Source of the DNA: a bacterium
Lineage (GTDB): Bacteria > Myxococcota_A > Bradymonadia > UBA7976 > UBA1532
Direction: 5' to 3'
DNA length: 64,000 bases
NCBI GenBank assembly: GCA_030426085.1
Contig: JAUHYW010000022.1
Location: 1 to 64,000 of the forward strand
A model generated the notes under the pieces. That model was not told where the DNA came from, did no database searches, and saw only the letters and a program-made list of their open reading frames with translations. Shown here piece after piece: positions 39,001-46,516 of the stretch. Position numbers and translations under genes: made by a program. Position 1 is the stretch's first letter. Every line of letters begins with the position of its first letter.

Positions 39001-42000
39001 GCGGTGCGGGCGGTCAAGCGCTGGCCGGCCTACGTCGAGGCGCTGGCCCGGGGCGGGCTGGACGACCCCAAGCGCATGGCCCCCGAGGCGGCGATCGACC
39101 TCGGGCGGGTGCACCTCTACGAGCTTCAGGATCCGGCCCGGGCGGTGCCCTACCTCGTCGCGGCGGCCCGGTCGCTGCCCGAGCGGGTCGACATCGCCGC
39201 CGATCTGGCCGAGGCCCGGGCCGGGCTGGGCGAGGTCGACCGGGCGGTGGCGCTCTTGACCCGGGCCATCGAGGCCGCCGGCGACCTGGGCCCCGAGGCG
39301 CGCAACGTGCTGCGGCTGCGGCTGGCCCGGCTGTACGAGGAGCACGCCGACGACGGGGGCGCCGCCCGGGCCATCTACCGCGACGCGCTCGCCGAGGGCC
39401 TGCGCGATCCGGCGGTGCTCGACCGCATCGACCACCTCGCGACCGCCGCCGGCGACTGGGACACCCTGGCCCGGGTGCTGCGGCGCAACCTCGAGATCAC
39501 CGACGACCCCGAAGAGATCCGCCCGGTCGCCATCCGGCTGGGGCAGCTCCTGCTCAAGCGGCTCGACCGGCCCCGGGAGGCGGCGACGGCCTTCGTCGAG
39601 GCCTACGTGCTCGAGCCGGGCGACGAGGTCATCTTCCGGCTGGTCGAGGGCATCCTGCGCAAGCACCCCGACCCGGCGCTGCAAGCCCGGCTCTACGCCG
39701 CGTGGCTGGCCGACGGCGAGCGCAGCCTCAAAGAGCGGCTGACGATGTCCCTGCGGCTGGTGGCGGCCCACGAGGCCGAGGGCCGGCTGGACGCGGCGGC
39801 CGAGGTGCTCGAGGGGCTGCGGGCCCGCATGCCCCGGGACGGCGAGGTGCTCGCCGCGCTGGAGCGGGTCTACCAGAAGGCCGGCCGGTGGGCCGAGCTG
39901 GTGGCGCTGTACCGCGAGGCGCTCGACGCCACCGCCGACCCCCAGGTGCGCGGGCGGCAGCTCCGGCGGCTGGCCCGGGCCCACGAGGTCGGCCTGCGCG
40001 ACCTGCCGGCGGCCACCGAGGTCTACCGGGCGCTCATCGAAGAGCAGCCCGACGACGGCGCCGCGCTCAAGGCGCTCGCCCGGCTGCTCGAGGCCCAGAA
40101 GCGGTGGCACGAGCTGCTCGACGTCAGCGCCCGCGAGCTGGCGCTGACCGACAAGCCCCGGCAGAAGGCGTTCATCCACTTCCGCATGGGCAGCCTGCAC
40201 GAGTCGCAGCTCGGCGAGCACGACGCCGCCGCGGCCGAGTACCGCCGGGCGCTGGACCTCGACCCCCGCTGCTTCCCCGCGCTGCACGGGCTGCGCGAGC
40301 TGGCGGCCAACGCCGGCGACTGGCCCACCGTCGTCGACTACCTCGGCCGCGAGCTGGCGCTGTGGGACGAGCCCAAGGAGCAGGCGGCGGTCCTGGCCCG
40401 CATCGGCGAGATCCACGAGAACCGGATGGGGGACACCGCCGAGGCCGACGCCCACTACGCCAGGGCGCTGGACGTCAACCCCGGCTGCATCCCCGCCGCC
40501 CGGGCCCTGGCTCGCCGGGCGTGGCAGGCCGGCGACTGGGAGGCCGCCGCGCCGCACCTGCAAGTGCTGACCAACCAGAACCTCGACAAGCTGCCCCGCT
40601 CGACGTCGAGCCGGCTGTTCTATCGGCGGGGCATCGTCGCCCGGCACCTCGGCCGCAAGCTCGAGGCCATCGAGAGCCTCAAGCTGGCGCTGGAGTTCGA
40701 CGGGGACAACGCCGAGGCGCTGCACGCGCTGGTCGAGACCTACGCCGGCGAGGGGGCCGACGACGAGGGGCTCTCGGCGCTGCTCGGCCAGCTCGGCGAG
40801 GCCCGGGCGGGGCACGTCGAGGCCGGGCGGACCGAAGAGGTGGCCCGCATCGACGTGCTCTCGGGGCTGGCCGCCGAGCACCAGCTCCGGCTCGACGACG
40901 CCGAGGCGGCCTATCGCCGCGCGCTCGAGCAGCGCCCCGACGCGCCCGAGATCGTGCGCCCGCTGGTCGAGCTGCACCTCAAGCGCCGCCGCTGGACCGA
41001 GGCCACCGGCGCGCTGCGGGCCTTCGCCGACCGGTTCCTCGACGCGGCGATGGACGACGAGACCGCCCGCGCGATCTGGACCGACGCGACCTTCTGGGAG
41101 GGCGAGATCTGGTCCGACATGGCGGTGGATCCGGCCCGGGCCATCGCGTGCTACGCGGCGGTGATGGCGGTCGACCCCGACAACCGCGAGGCCCGCTACC
41201 GCACCGCGCAGTGCCACTACCTGATGGGGGTCTTCGACGAGGCGGCGACCATCGTCGACGGGCTGCTGGCCCGGCCCGACCTCTCCGCCGCCGAGCGGGC
41301 CCGCTACATGTTCTACCGGGGGCGCATCGAGCAGGTCGGCCTGCACGACGAGGACCGGGCCCGGGCCCGCTACACCGAGGCCCTGGCCACCGACCCCCAC
41401 TGCGCCCCGGCCCTCATCGCGCTGGGCCGCTCGCTGCTCGACGCCGGCGAGGGCGACGCGGTCGTCGACCTGCTGCGGGAGTATCAGGCCCGGGTCGAGG
41501 CCCCCGACGACGGCGACCCGGACGCGGTGGCGCTCAAGACGTTCGCCGCCGGGGTCTGGCATCGCCACGGGCAGAGCGACGTCGCGCTGCGGCTGCTGTC
41601 CCCGCTGGCCCGGGGGGTGACCGCCGGCGCCCGGGACGCCCGCTTCGCGCTGGCCCGGGTGCACGAGTCCCGGGGGGCGTTCGACGCCGCGGCGGCCCAG
41701 CTCGAGCGCACCCTGAGCGACGACGTGTGCGACGTCGCCGCGCTGCGGGCCCTCGCCGAGCTGCGCACCCGCCAGGGAGACGACGAGCGGGCGCTGTGGG
41801 CGCTGTCGGTGCTCGAGCTCTACGGCGCGCTGACCCCCGACGAGCGGGCCGCCTGGGGCGCCCTGCGCGACCGCAACCGCAAGCAGCGCGACCGGGGGGG
41901 GCGGGCCGCGCCCGACCCGGTGCTCGAGGCCGCGCTGCTGCACCCCTCGTTCAAGAGCCCGCTGGTCTCGCTGATGGCGCTGTGCGCCGACGACCGCCCC

Positions 42001-42702
42001 ATCCGGCCGCCGCCGACGCTGCGCCGGGCCGAGCGGGTCACCGGCCAGCGGCACACCTTCACCCTCGAACTCGAGGCGGTGCAGACCCTGCTCGGCCACC
42101 GGGACTTCGACCTGTACTTCATCGGCGACCACCCCGAGCTGGTGGCGCTGTGGCCCGGCGACCCCCCGCTGATGGTGCTCGGGGCGCCCGCGCTCGGCGA
42201 CCGGTGCACCACCGCCGAGCGGCGGTTCCTCGTCGGGCGGGCGGCGTTCTACGGGCGGACCGGGCTCACCCGGCTGCACGACGCCGGCCCCGAGCAGGCG
42301 CTGGACCGCATCGCCCGGGTCACCGGCCTCATCCAGCGGCGGGACCGCCTCGACCGGCGGGCCGAGCCGCTGTTCGCCGGCCTCGACGACCGGACCATCG
42401 ACACCGTCGCCGAGCTGCTCGCCCGGATCGGCGAGCAGCCCCTGCCCCCGATGTACACCGGGGAGCAGGCCCTGGCCGGGGTCACCTGCACCGCCGACCG
42501 GGCCGGCCTGCTCGCCAGCGGCTCGCTGCGGGCGGCGGTCGAGATGCTCACCCGCCACGCGGGGGTCGGCGAGACCGTCGAGCGGGGGGACGACCTCGGC
42601 TGGGCGGTGCGCAGCGGGTCGCGGTTGCGCGATCTGGTCAAGTATGCTCTCTCGGATGCGTACGTCCGGCTCCGCGCGGCGGCCGGGCTCGCGATCCAGT
42701 AG
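36010..42702 (+). CDS. Giant TPR-repeat protein (about 2,230 aa)
   Basis: This very large cytoplasmic protein is built almost entirely of TPR-like helix pairs, e.g. ATEVYRALIEEQPDDGAALKALARLLEAQ, ELALTDKPRQKAFIHFRMG and AEYRRALDLDPRCFPALHGL. The first solenoid (about 1-680) and the second (about 870-2,000) are split by an acidic, Pro-rich, low-complexity linker (about 690-850). The C-terminal ~200 residues look globular. No signal peptide or membrane helix is present. The frame is open upstream through the repeat array, but that is GC artefact; ATG 36010 or 36031 is the real start. Likely a scaffold; the STAS-PAS-PP2C genes follow 36 bases downstream. Confidence 0.85.
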   Translation: MRTPRDTMTLRLGEPTRIPLPDEGFWRRHCALLERRAAGMRPSIEQARLHGQRAYVLTEMLDDPQAAETAWKAALVARPGDLPALLALRDRALSTGDRSLAETLTDVHLPALAAADGADRRDVAEVAGVFGLVWLFRWIDAGRAARALAHVEAAGDPLGLAARLFHLCLDGPGRVGRWRAQVERAEGVDRAAALAELGRHLVDDPEAAAEGWRGIAEAAEQDPIAGWYRVEQALMTDEPSALARALETLAGHCPGVGAPILRFLAGEIWELRLGDGEKADALYAAVTGGGLRAAIALKQIVADARQFFDDPLGMAATLTEQADHIGDARLEAVLHLRAAQLAARANDMPRARTAAAAAFERWPEDDRARHLLERILWRAAEWRGLRDLLVRDAGTEMGRLLRAALLEFALDQPASALGALGPGTGEAPDLLHLRARQRLSRHMVAGDDPREAEARVRAWQYEANLLDAGDRRAELYLRIARFYLARTAQHEKALTYLFWVLDRDPQHLTALRIIEHCCRETARRGPLVQALEQTVELLDRPADRFPLRRELAEIRDELGAPTDALVELYRAALAEEPTDAATQADLERLYREAGRDDDLKALYEEMLRTAAGPEARASVAIRFGPLLVERFDDAVAALRLYDRVMPDAPEGPLRARLEMLLTDAAAAGGLSGSLPALDPQALAAFDKSSVDFDFGEDDIDELLTVVSDPMGEASEIEPPPLPPLLPMAPTEVDSSIRSPLPTDEVPGPFGDPLDSGPISRSGLLDSGRAAEPPPVTLTTGEIELLDFEVDEGDAELEGSVELAPHEVAEMGLPPAPIADRTTGFLGEERSGDSRRDPGRAVIARKLRRSRGEAPSDDFPDFGEPSVAEAVAMYRGAGDFDTRLRAAAELARRYASAGRPIEAIRAWRTVLGFRAGDADAVRALEQLYRATEDWKGLVDILGGEATRTGDRARRQGLLLEVARLEWRALGDAGAAVGHFLEALDLGPVERDTIAELAGAVRAVKRWPAYVEALARGGLDDPKRMAPEAAIDLGRVHLYELQDPARAVPYLVAAARSLPERVDIAADLAEARAGLGEVDRAVALLTRAIEAAGDLGPEARNVLRLRLARLYEEHADDGGAARAIYRDALAEGLRDPAVLDRIDHLATAAGDWDTLARVLRRNLEITDDPEEIRPVAIRLGQLLLKRLDRPREAATAFVEAYVLEPGDEVIFRLVEGILRKHPDPALQARLYAAWLADGERSLKERLTMSLRLVAAHEAEGRLDAAAEVLEGLRARMPRDGEVLAALERVYQKAGRWAELVALYREALDATADPQVRGRQLRRLARAHEVGLRDLPAATEVYRALIEEQPDDGAALKALARLLEAQKRWHELLDVSARELALTDKPRQKAFIHFRMGSLHESQLGEHDAAAAEYRRALDLDPRCFPALHGLRELAANAGDWPTVVDYLGRELALWDEPKEQAAVLARIGEIHENRMGDTAEADAHYARALDVNPGCIPAARALARRAWQAGDWEAAAPHLQVLTNQNLDKLPRSTSSRLFYRRGIVARHLGRKLEAIESLKLALEFDGDNAEALHALVETYAGEGADDEGLSALLGQLGEARAGHVEAGRTEEVARIDVLSGLAAEHQLRLDDAEAAYRRALEQRPDAPEIVRPLVELHLKRRRWTEATGALRAFADRFLDAAMDDETARAIWTDATFWEGEIWSDMAVDPARAIACYAAVMAVDPDNREARYRTAQCHYLMGVFDEAATIVDGLLARPDLSAAERARYMFYRGRIEQVGLHDEDRARARYTEALATDPHCAPALIALGRSLLDAGEGDAVVDLLREYQARVEAPDDGDPDAVALKTFAAGVWHRHGQSDVALRLLSPLARGVTAGARDARFALARVHESRGAFDAAAAQLERTLSDDVCDVAALRALAELRTRQGDDERALWALSVLELYGALTPDERAAWGALRDRNRKQRDRGGRAAPDPVLEAALLHPSFKSPLVSLMALCADDRPIRPPPTLRRAERVTGQRHTFTLELEAVQTLLGHRDFDLYFIGDHPELVALWPGDPPLMVLGAPALGDRCTTAERRFLVGRAAFYGRTGLTRLHDAGPEQALDRIARVTGLIQRRDRLDRRAEPLFAGLDDRTIDTVAELLARIGEQPLPPMYTGEQALAGVTCTADRAGLLASGSLRAAVEMLTRHAGVGETVERGDDLGWAVRSGSRLRDLVKYALSDAYVRLRAAAGLAIQ

Positions 42703-42738
42703 TCGCGTTTTCGGTAATCGAGCGGACCGGCGAGCGGT

Positions 42739-43554
42739 ATGGCCAACAAGTTCTCCCTGGGCGCGAATACGGTCGAAGACGTCACCTTCCTCAAGGTGGG
42801 CGGGGTCATCGACGAGGACAATACGCTCGCCCGCAGCCTCAAGAAGATCGACGGGCGCACGGTGGTCATCGACCTCAGCGGGGTCGAGCGCATCAACTCG
42901 TGCGGCGTGCGGGACTGGGTCAACTGGCTCAACGACCTCGACGCCAAGGGCAAGCGGGTCGTGCTGGTGCGGTGCAGCCCGTGCATCGTCAACCAGGTCA
43001 ACCTGGTGAACAACTTCGTCGGCCGGGGCAAGGTGAAGAGCTTCTTCGCCCCCTACTTCTGCCCCCGGTGCGACGTCGAGCAGCTCAAGCTGTTGCAGGT
43101 CGAGGACTTCGCCGGCATGGAGCGCCCCCGGGCCCCCGAGGTGCGGGGCGACGGCTGCCAGCAGGCCCGCTGCGAGATGGAGTTCGACGACCTCGAGGCG
43201 GCCTACTTCGCGTTCCTGCCGCGCAACACCGGGCAGGTGGTCGACGCCGGGCTCAAGACCCTGCTCGACGACCTCAGCCCGCCCATCCGGGAGCGCATCA
43301 AGCGCCTCGACAGCGTGCAGCCGAGCGCCGAGCCGGACAAGACCCCCATCAGCGGCATGTACAGCCCGCTGACCGTCACCCGCACCAACATCAGCATCAG
43401 CCGCGGCGGGCCGCCGTCCGAGGCGCCGCCGGCCGAAGAGAAGACCGAGACGGTGCGCACCCGGGGCAGCCTGGGGGTGGTGCTCACCGCCGCCGCGCTG
43501 GCCCTCGTCGGCGGGCTCATCGCCTACGTGGTCTTCGTCATCGGAGGGAAGTGA
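42739..43554 (+). CDS. STAS-domain protein with zinc ribbon-like segment and C-terminal membrane helix
   Basis: This 271-aa protein begins with a STAS domain (residues 1-105), as in anti-sigma factor antagonists: RTVVIDLSGVERINSCGVRDW includes the Ser-Cys/Gly region where SpoIIAA-type proteins carry the phosphorylated Ser. Then come a Cys-x2-Cys (FCPRCDV, about 110) and later Cys pair that may bind zinc, a Ser/Pro linker, and a hydrophobic helix (GVVLTAAALALVGGLIAYVVFV, about 246-267). It is the first of three tight genes: PAS, then PP2C. This fits a membrane-tethered partner-switching antagonist whose Ser is reset by the neighbouring phosphatase. Confidence 0.88.
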   Translation: MANKFSLGANTVEDVTFLKVGGVIDEDNTLARSLKKIDGRTVVIDLSGVERINSCGVRDWVNWLNDLDAKGKRVVLVRCSPCIVNQVNLVNNFVGRGKVKSFFAPYFCPRCDVEQLKLLQVEDFAGMERPRAPEVRGDGCQQARCEMEFDDLEAAYFAFLPRNTGQVVDAGLKTLLDDLSPPIRERIKRLDSVQPSAEPDKTPISGMYSPLTVTRTNISISRGGPPSEAPPAEEKTETVRTRGSLGVVLTAAALALVGGLIAYVVFVIGGK

Positions 43555-43555
43555 C

Positions 43556-44080
43556 GTGGCCGACGAGCTGCTCGACCGCATCCGGGCCGTGGGGGCCGTC
43601 TTCATCGACCCCTGGGTCGCCGTCGACGCCGGGGGCGTCGTCGTCGACTTCAACCCCCACTTCCGGGCGCTGCACAGCCGGCAGAACGCGCGCAAGCTGC
43701 AAGGCAGCCCGCTGGGGCGCTACGTGCACCTCGACCTGCCCCAGGACCCCGTCGCGCAGTGCCTCGAAGAGGGCAAGCCGGTGCGCTACGACGAGATCCC
43801 GGTGCGCATCGAGGGCGAGGACGAGCCCCGGCCGTTCATCATCAGCGCCGCCCCGCTCGACGGGGCCGGCGGCCGGCTGGCGCTGCTGCTGCTGCGGGAC
43901 GTCTCCGACGCCGCCGCGGTGCAGCGCAAGTACAAGACGATGCTCGACCGCGAGACCAAGGAGAAGGAGCGCCTGCAAGACGAGATCGGGCGCAAGACCA
44001 AGGAGCTCGTCGACACCAACATCGAGCTCAACCGCACCCAGAAGGAGCTGATGCGCTTCAAGAAGGGGCTGTTCGGCTGA
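43556..44080 (+). CDS. PAS-domain protein with C-terminal coiled coil
   Basis: This 174-aa soluble protein has a PAS fold (about residues 10-125; VGAVFIDPWVAVDAGGVVVDFNPHF) followed by a charged coiled coil (about 128-170, MLDRETKEKERLQDEIGRKT). PAS domains sense ligands or redox state; there is no output domain, so the coiled coil probably docks to a partner. The GTG starts one base after the STAS gene stop, and its own stop overlaps the PP2C gene (TGATG). It is likely an input or adapter for the adjacent phosphatase. Confidence 0.85.
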   Translation: MADELLDRIRAVGAVFIDPWVAVDAGGVVVDFNPHFRALHSRQNARKLQGSPLGRYVHLDLPQDPVAQCLEEGKPVRYDEIPVRIEGEDEPRPFIISAAPLDGAGGRLALLLLRDVSDAAAVQRKYKTMLDRETKEKERLQDEIGRKTKELVDTNIELNRTQKELMRFKKGLFG

Positions 44081-45654
44081 TGCTCAAGTCGCTCAACAGC
44101 CTGCCCATCAGCTTCAAGCTGATGATCACCACGACGCTGCTGCTGCTGTTCACCGTCGGGCTCTACGGCGCGATGAACGTGCAGAACCTGGGCAACGCCT
44201 ACGACGAGTCGCGCAGCGAGCAGGAGGAGCTGCTGTTGCAGGCGGTCACCCAGAACGCGCGCAACGTGACCACCCTGCTGGCGTTCTCCGCCCGCTCGTA
44301 CATCGCGGCGACGGCCTACGGCGACATCCAGCTTTTGCTCGACACGCTCACCGAAGACGACGAGCGGCTGGTCTACGCCCGGGTCTACGACGGCGAGACG
44401 CCGGTGGCGACCAAGGGCGACCCCGAGGAGGCCCTGGCCGGCACCGCGCCGCTCGGCGACAGCCGGGTCGAGACCCCCGCGGGGGTCGACGTGCTCAGCC
44501 GGGACGGCGCGCTGCACATCGTGCGGGTGGTGGTGCCGTTCGACGCCGAGGGCGCCTCGGGCAAGGTCGAGATCGGGCGCTCGATCGCCGACATCGAGGA
44601 CCGCAACCGCCTCATCGGCGAGCGCATCGGCGAGCGCAAGCAGGTCGCGATCATCAACGCGCTGTTCGTCGGCGGCATGATCATCCTGCTCGGGGTGGTG
44701 CTCAACATCCTCCAGGCGCTGCGCATCAGCCGGCCCATCCGCGAGCTGACCGACAGCGTCGAGCGCATCGCCCACGGCGACCTCGGCGAGCGGGCGGTGG
44801 TCGACAGCACCGACGAGATCGGGGTGCTGGGGCGCAACTTCAACTACATGGCCGAGCGGCTCGGCATCCTCATCAAAGAGACCGAGGAGCGGGCGACCTA
44901 CGAGAAGGAGATGGAGGTCGCCCGCATCATCCAGGAGTCGCTGCTGCCCCCCAACCGCCTGATCACCAAGGGCGATTTCGAGTTCGCCGGCTTCTTCAAG
45001 AGCGCGAGCATCTGCGGCGGCGACTGGTGGAACTTCGCCGAGATCGCCGACGGGCGGCTGTTGATGCTCATCGGGGACGTGACCGGCCACGGCGTCTCGA
45101 GCGCGATGATCACCGCCGCCGCCAAGTCGTGCTGCGATACGCTGCGCCACGTCACCGACGGCGAGCTGACGGTCACCTTCCTGCTCGAAGAGCTGAACAA
45201 GACCATCTACGAGGCGGCCAACCGGCGCTTCGTGATGACCTTCTTCGCCACGATCATCGACCCCCGCGCGCGCACGCTGACCTTCAGCAACGCCGGGCAC
45301 AACTTCCCGCTGCTCTTCCGGGCCCGCCCGGCGGACGGCGAGCCGGCGATCGTACCGCTCATCACCCGGGGCAACCGGCTGGGCGACGTGATGGACAGCC
45401 GGTTCCTCGAGCGCACCGTGCCCTACGGCGAGGGCGACGTGATCGTCTGGTACACCGACGGCATCACCGAGGGCCTCGGCAAGAGCGGCGACGAGTACGG
45501 CGAGAAGCGCTTCCGGCGCAGCATCCGCTCGGCGCTCGACCGCCCGGCCGACCGCATCCTGGACAAGATCCTGGGCGACGCCGAGGCCTACTTCGCCGAC
45601 TTCGCCCACCCCGAGGACGACATCACCCTCGTCGTCGGCCGGTTCACCGGTTGA
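44080..45654 (+). CDS. Membrane PP2C/SpoIIE-type phosphatase with HAMP domain
   Basis: This 524-aa sensor phosphatase has an N-terminal membrane helix (ISFKLMITTTLLLLFTVGLYG), an extracytoplasmic domain (about 40-185), a second helix (IINALFVGGMIILLGVVLNI) and a HAMP linker (ISRPIRELTDSVERIAHGDL). A short coiled segment leads to a SpoIIE-type PP2C domain with the Asp motifs GGDWWNFAEI, LIGDVTGHG, TDGITEGLG and PEDDITLVV. It would dephosphorylate a STAS antagonist in response to an envelope signal. It overlaps the PAS gene by one base and the next lipoprotein gene by four (TTGA), forming one operon. Confidence 0.92.
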   Translation: MLKSLNSLPISFKLMITTTLLLLFTVGLYGAMNVQNLGNAYDESRSEQEELLLQAVTQNARNVTTLLAFSARSYIAATAYGDIQLLLDTLTEDDERLVYARVYDGETPVATKGDPEEALAGTAPLGDSRVETPAGVDVLSRDGALHIVRVVVPFDAEGASGKVEIGRSIADIEDRNRLIGERIGERKQVAIINALFVGGMIILLGVVLNILQALRISRPIRELTDSVERIAHGDLGERAVVDSTDEIGVLGRNFNYMAERLGILIKETEERATYEKEMEVARIIQESLLPPNRLITKGDFEFAGFFKSASICGGDWWNFAEIADGRLLMLIGDVTGHGVSSAMITAAAKSCCDTLRHVTDGELTVTFLLEELNKTIYEAANRRFVMTFFATIIDPRARTLTFSNAGHNFPLLFRARPADGEPAIVPLITRGNRLGDVMDSRFLERTVPYGEGDVIVWYTDGITEGLGKSGDEYGEKRFRRSIRSALDRPADRILDKILGDAEAYFADFAHPEDDITLVVGRFTG

Positions 45655-46460
45655 CCGCGGCGGGCGCCCCCGGATCCCCCCGCGCCTGCCTCGGGCTGCT
45701 CGCCGCGACCCTGGCCTTCGCGACCGGGTGCATCGAGCGGGCAGAGAGCCGCGGCGAGCCGGCCGCCGACGCGACGCCCGACGCCCGGCCGGTCGACGCC
45801 CGACCCGACGCCCTGCCGCCCGAGCGCGGGGTGCCGCCCGACCGGGGCCCGTCGCCGCCCGACGCGGCGCCCCCCGACGCGCGCGTCGTCGGCCCCTGCG
45901 TCGATCCGGTGCGGGTGGCCGACGCGCTCGGCCGGCGGGGCAACGCGGTGCGCTGCGCCGACGACAGCGTCGACCTCGTCGACGACGCCCCCTGCGCGCC
46001 GATCGTCGACGCCCCGCCCTGCGGCGGCGACCTGTTCGGCGAATGCGCCGCCGATACCGACTGCGACCGCGGGCCGTACGGGCGGTGCGTGGTGGGCACC
46101 TCGGGCGGCGGCCCGGCCTGCCTGTGCCGCTACGCCTGCACCACCCACGCCGACTGCGGCGAGGGCCGGGCCTGCCTCTGCGCCGGCGCGTTCGACACCA
46201 GCGCCCGCTGCGTGCGGGCCACCTGTCGGGGCGCGGCCGACTGCCCCGACGGCGGCTGCGGCCTGTACACCGACTACGACCTCTGCGGCCGGATCCCGAG
46301 CTTCGCCTGCCGCACCGCCGAGGACGACTGCCGCTCCGACGCCGACTGCGACCCCGACGCGTCCGAGGACACCTGCCTGCCCTGGCGGGAGGGCGACGAC
46401 GGCTGGGGGTGTGACTTCCCGCCGCCCCAGCCCGCTCCGGAGCCGCCGGCCTGCCCCTGA
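45651..46460 (+). CDS. Cys-rich lipoprotein, probable TTG start
   Basis: This is a 269-aa predicted lipoprotein. TTG 45651, within the TTGA overlap with the phosphatase stop, gives an ideal signal (CLGLLAATLAFATGC, lipobox Cys about residue 27). No ATG or GTG fits. After an Asp/Pro-rich spacer (about 35-85) come about 25 cysteines in short blocks (CAADTDCDRGPYGRC; CTTHADCGEGRACLC) as seen in secreted myxobacterial proteins with disulfide-stabilised repeats. It ends in a Pro-rich tail. Function unknown. Confidence 0.8.
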   Translation: MTAAGAPGSPRACLGLLAATLAFATGCIERAESRGEPAADATPDARPVDARPDALPPERGVPPDRGPSPPDAAPPDARVVGPCVDPVRVADALGRRGNAVRCADDSVDLVDDAPCAPIVDAPPCGGDLFGECAADTDCDRGPYGRCVVGTSGGGPACLCRYACTTHADCGEGRACLCAGAFDTSARCVRATCRGAADCPDGGCGLYTDYDLCGRIPSFACRTAEDDCRSDADCDPDASEDTCLPWREGDDGWGCDFPPPQPAPEPPACP

Positions 46461-46504
46461 CAGGATCGCGCGCCGCAGATGATGCGCCGCTGGCCGATTC
46501 CGGC

Positions 46505-46510
46505 TAGAGT
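46505..46510 (+). promoter_or_regulatory. -10 hexamer six bases before a start codon (leaderless candidate)
   Basis: TAGAGT at 46505-46510 is followed by exactly 6 bases and then the ATG at 46517. No Shine-Dalgarno sequence is seen and no clear -35 is visible. Confidence 0.4.
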
Positions 46511-46516
46511 TCGGCC

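Noticed and set aside
35542-43695. A 2,717-aa minus-strand open frame
   Set aside because: It is the complement of the TPR and STAS genes; its residues are low-complexity and lack any domain.
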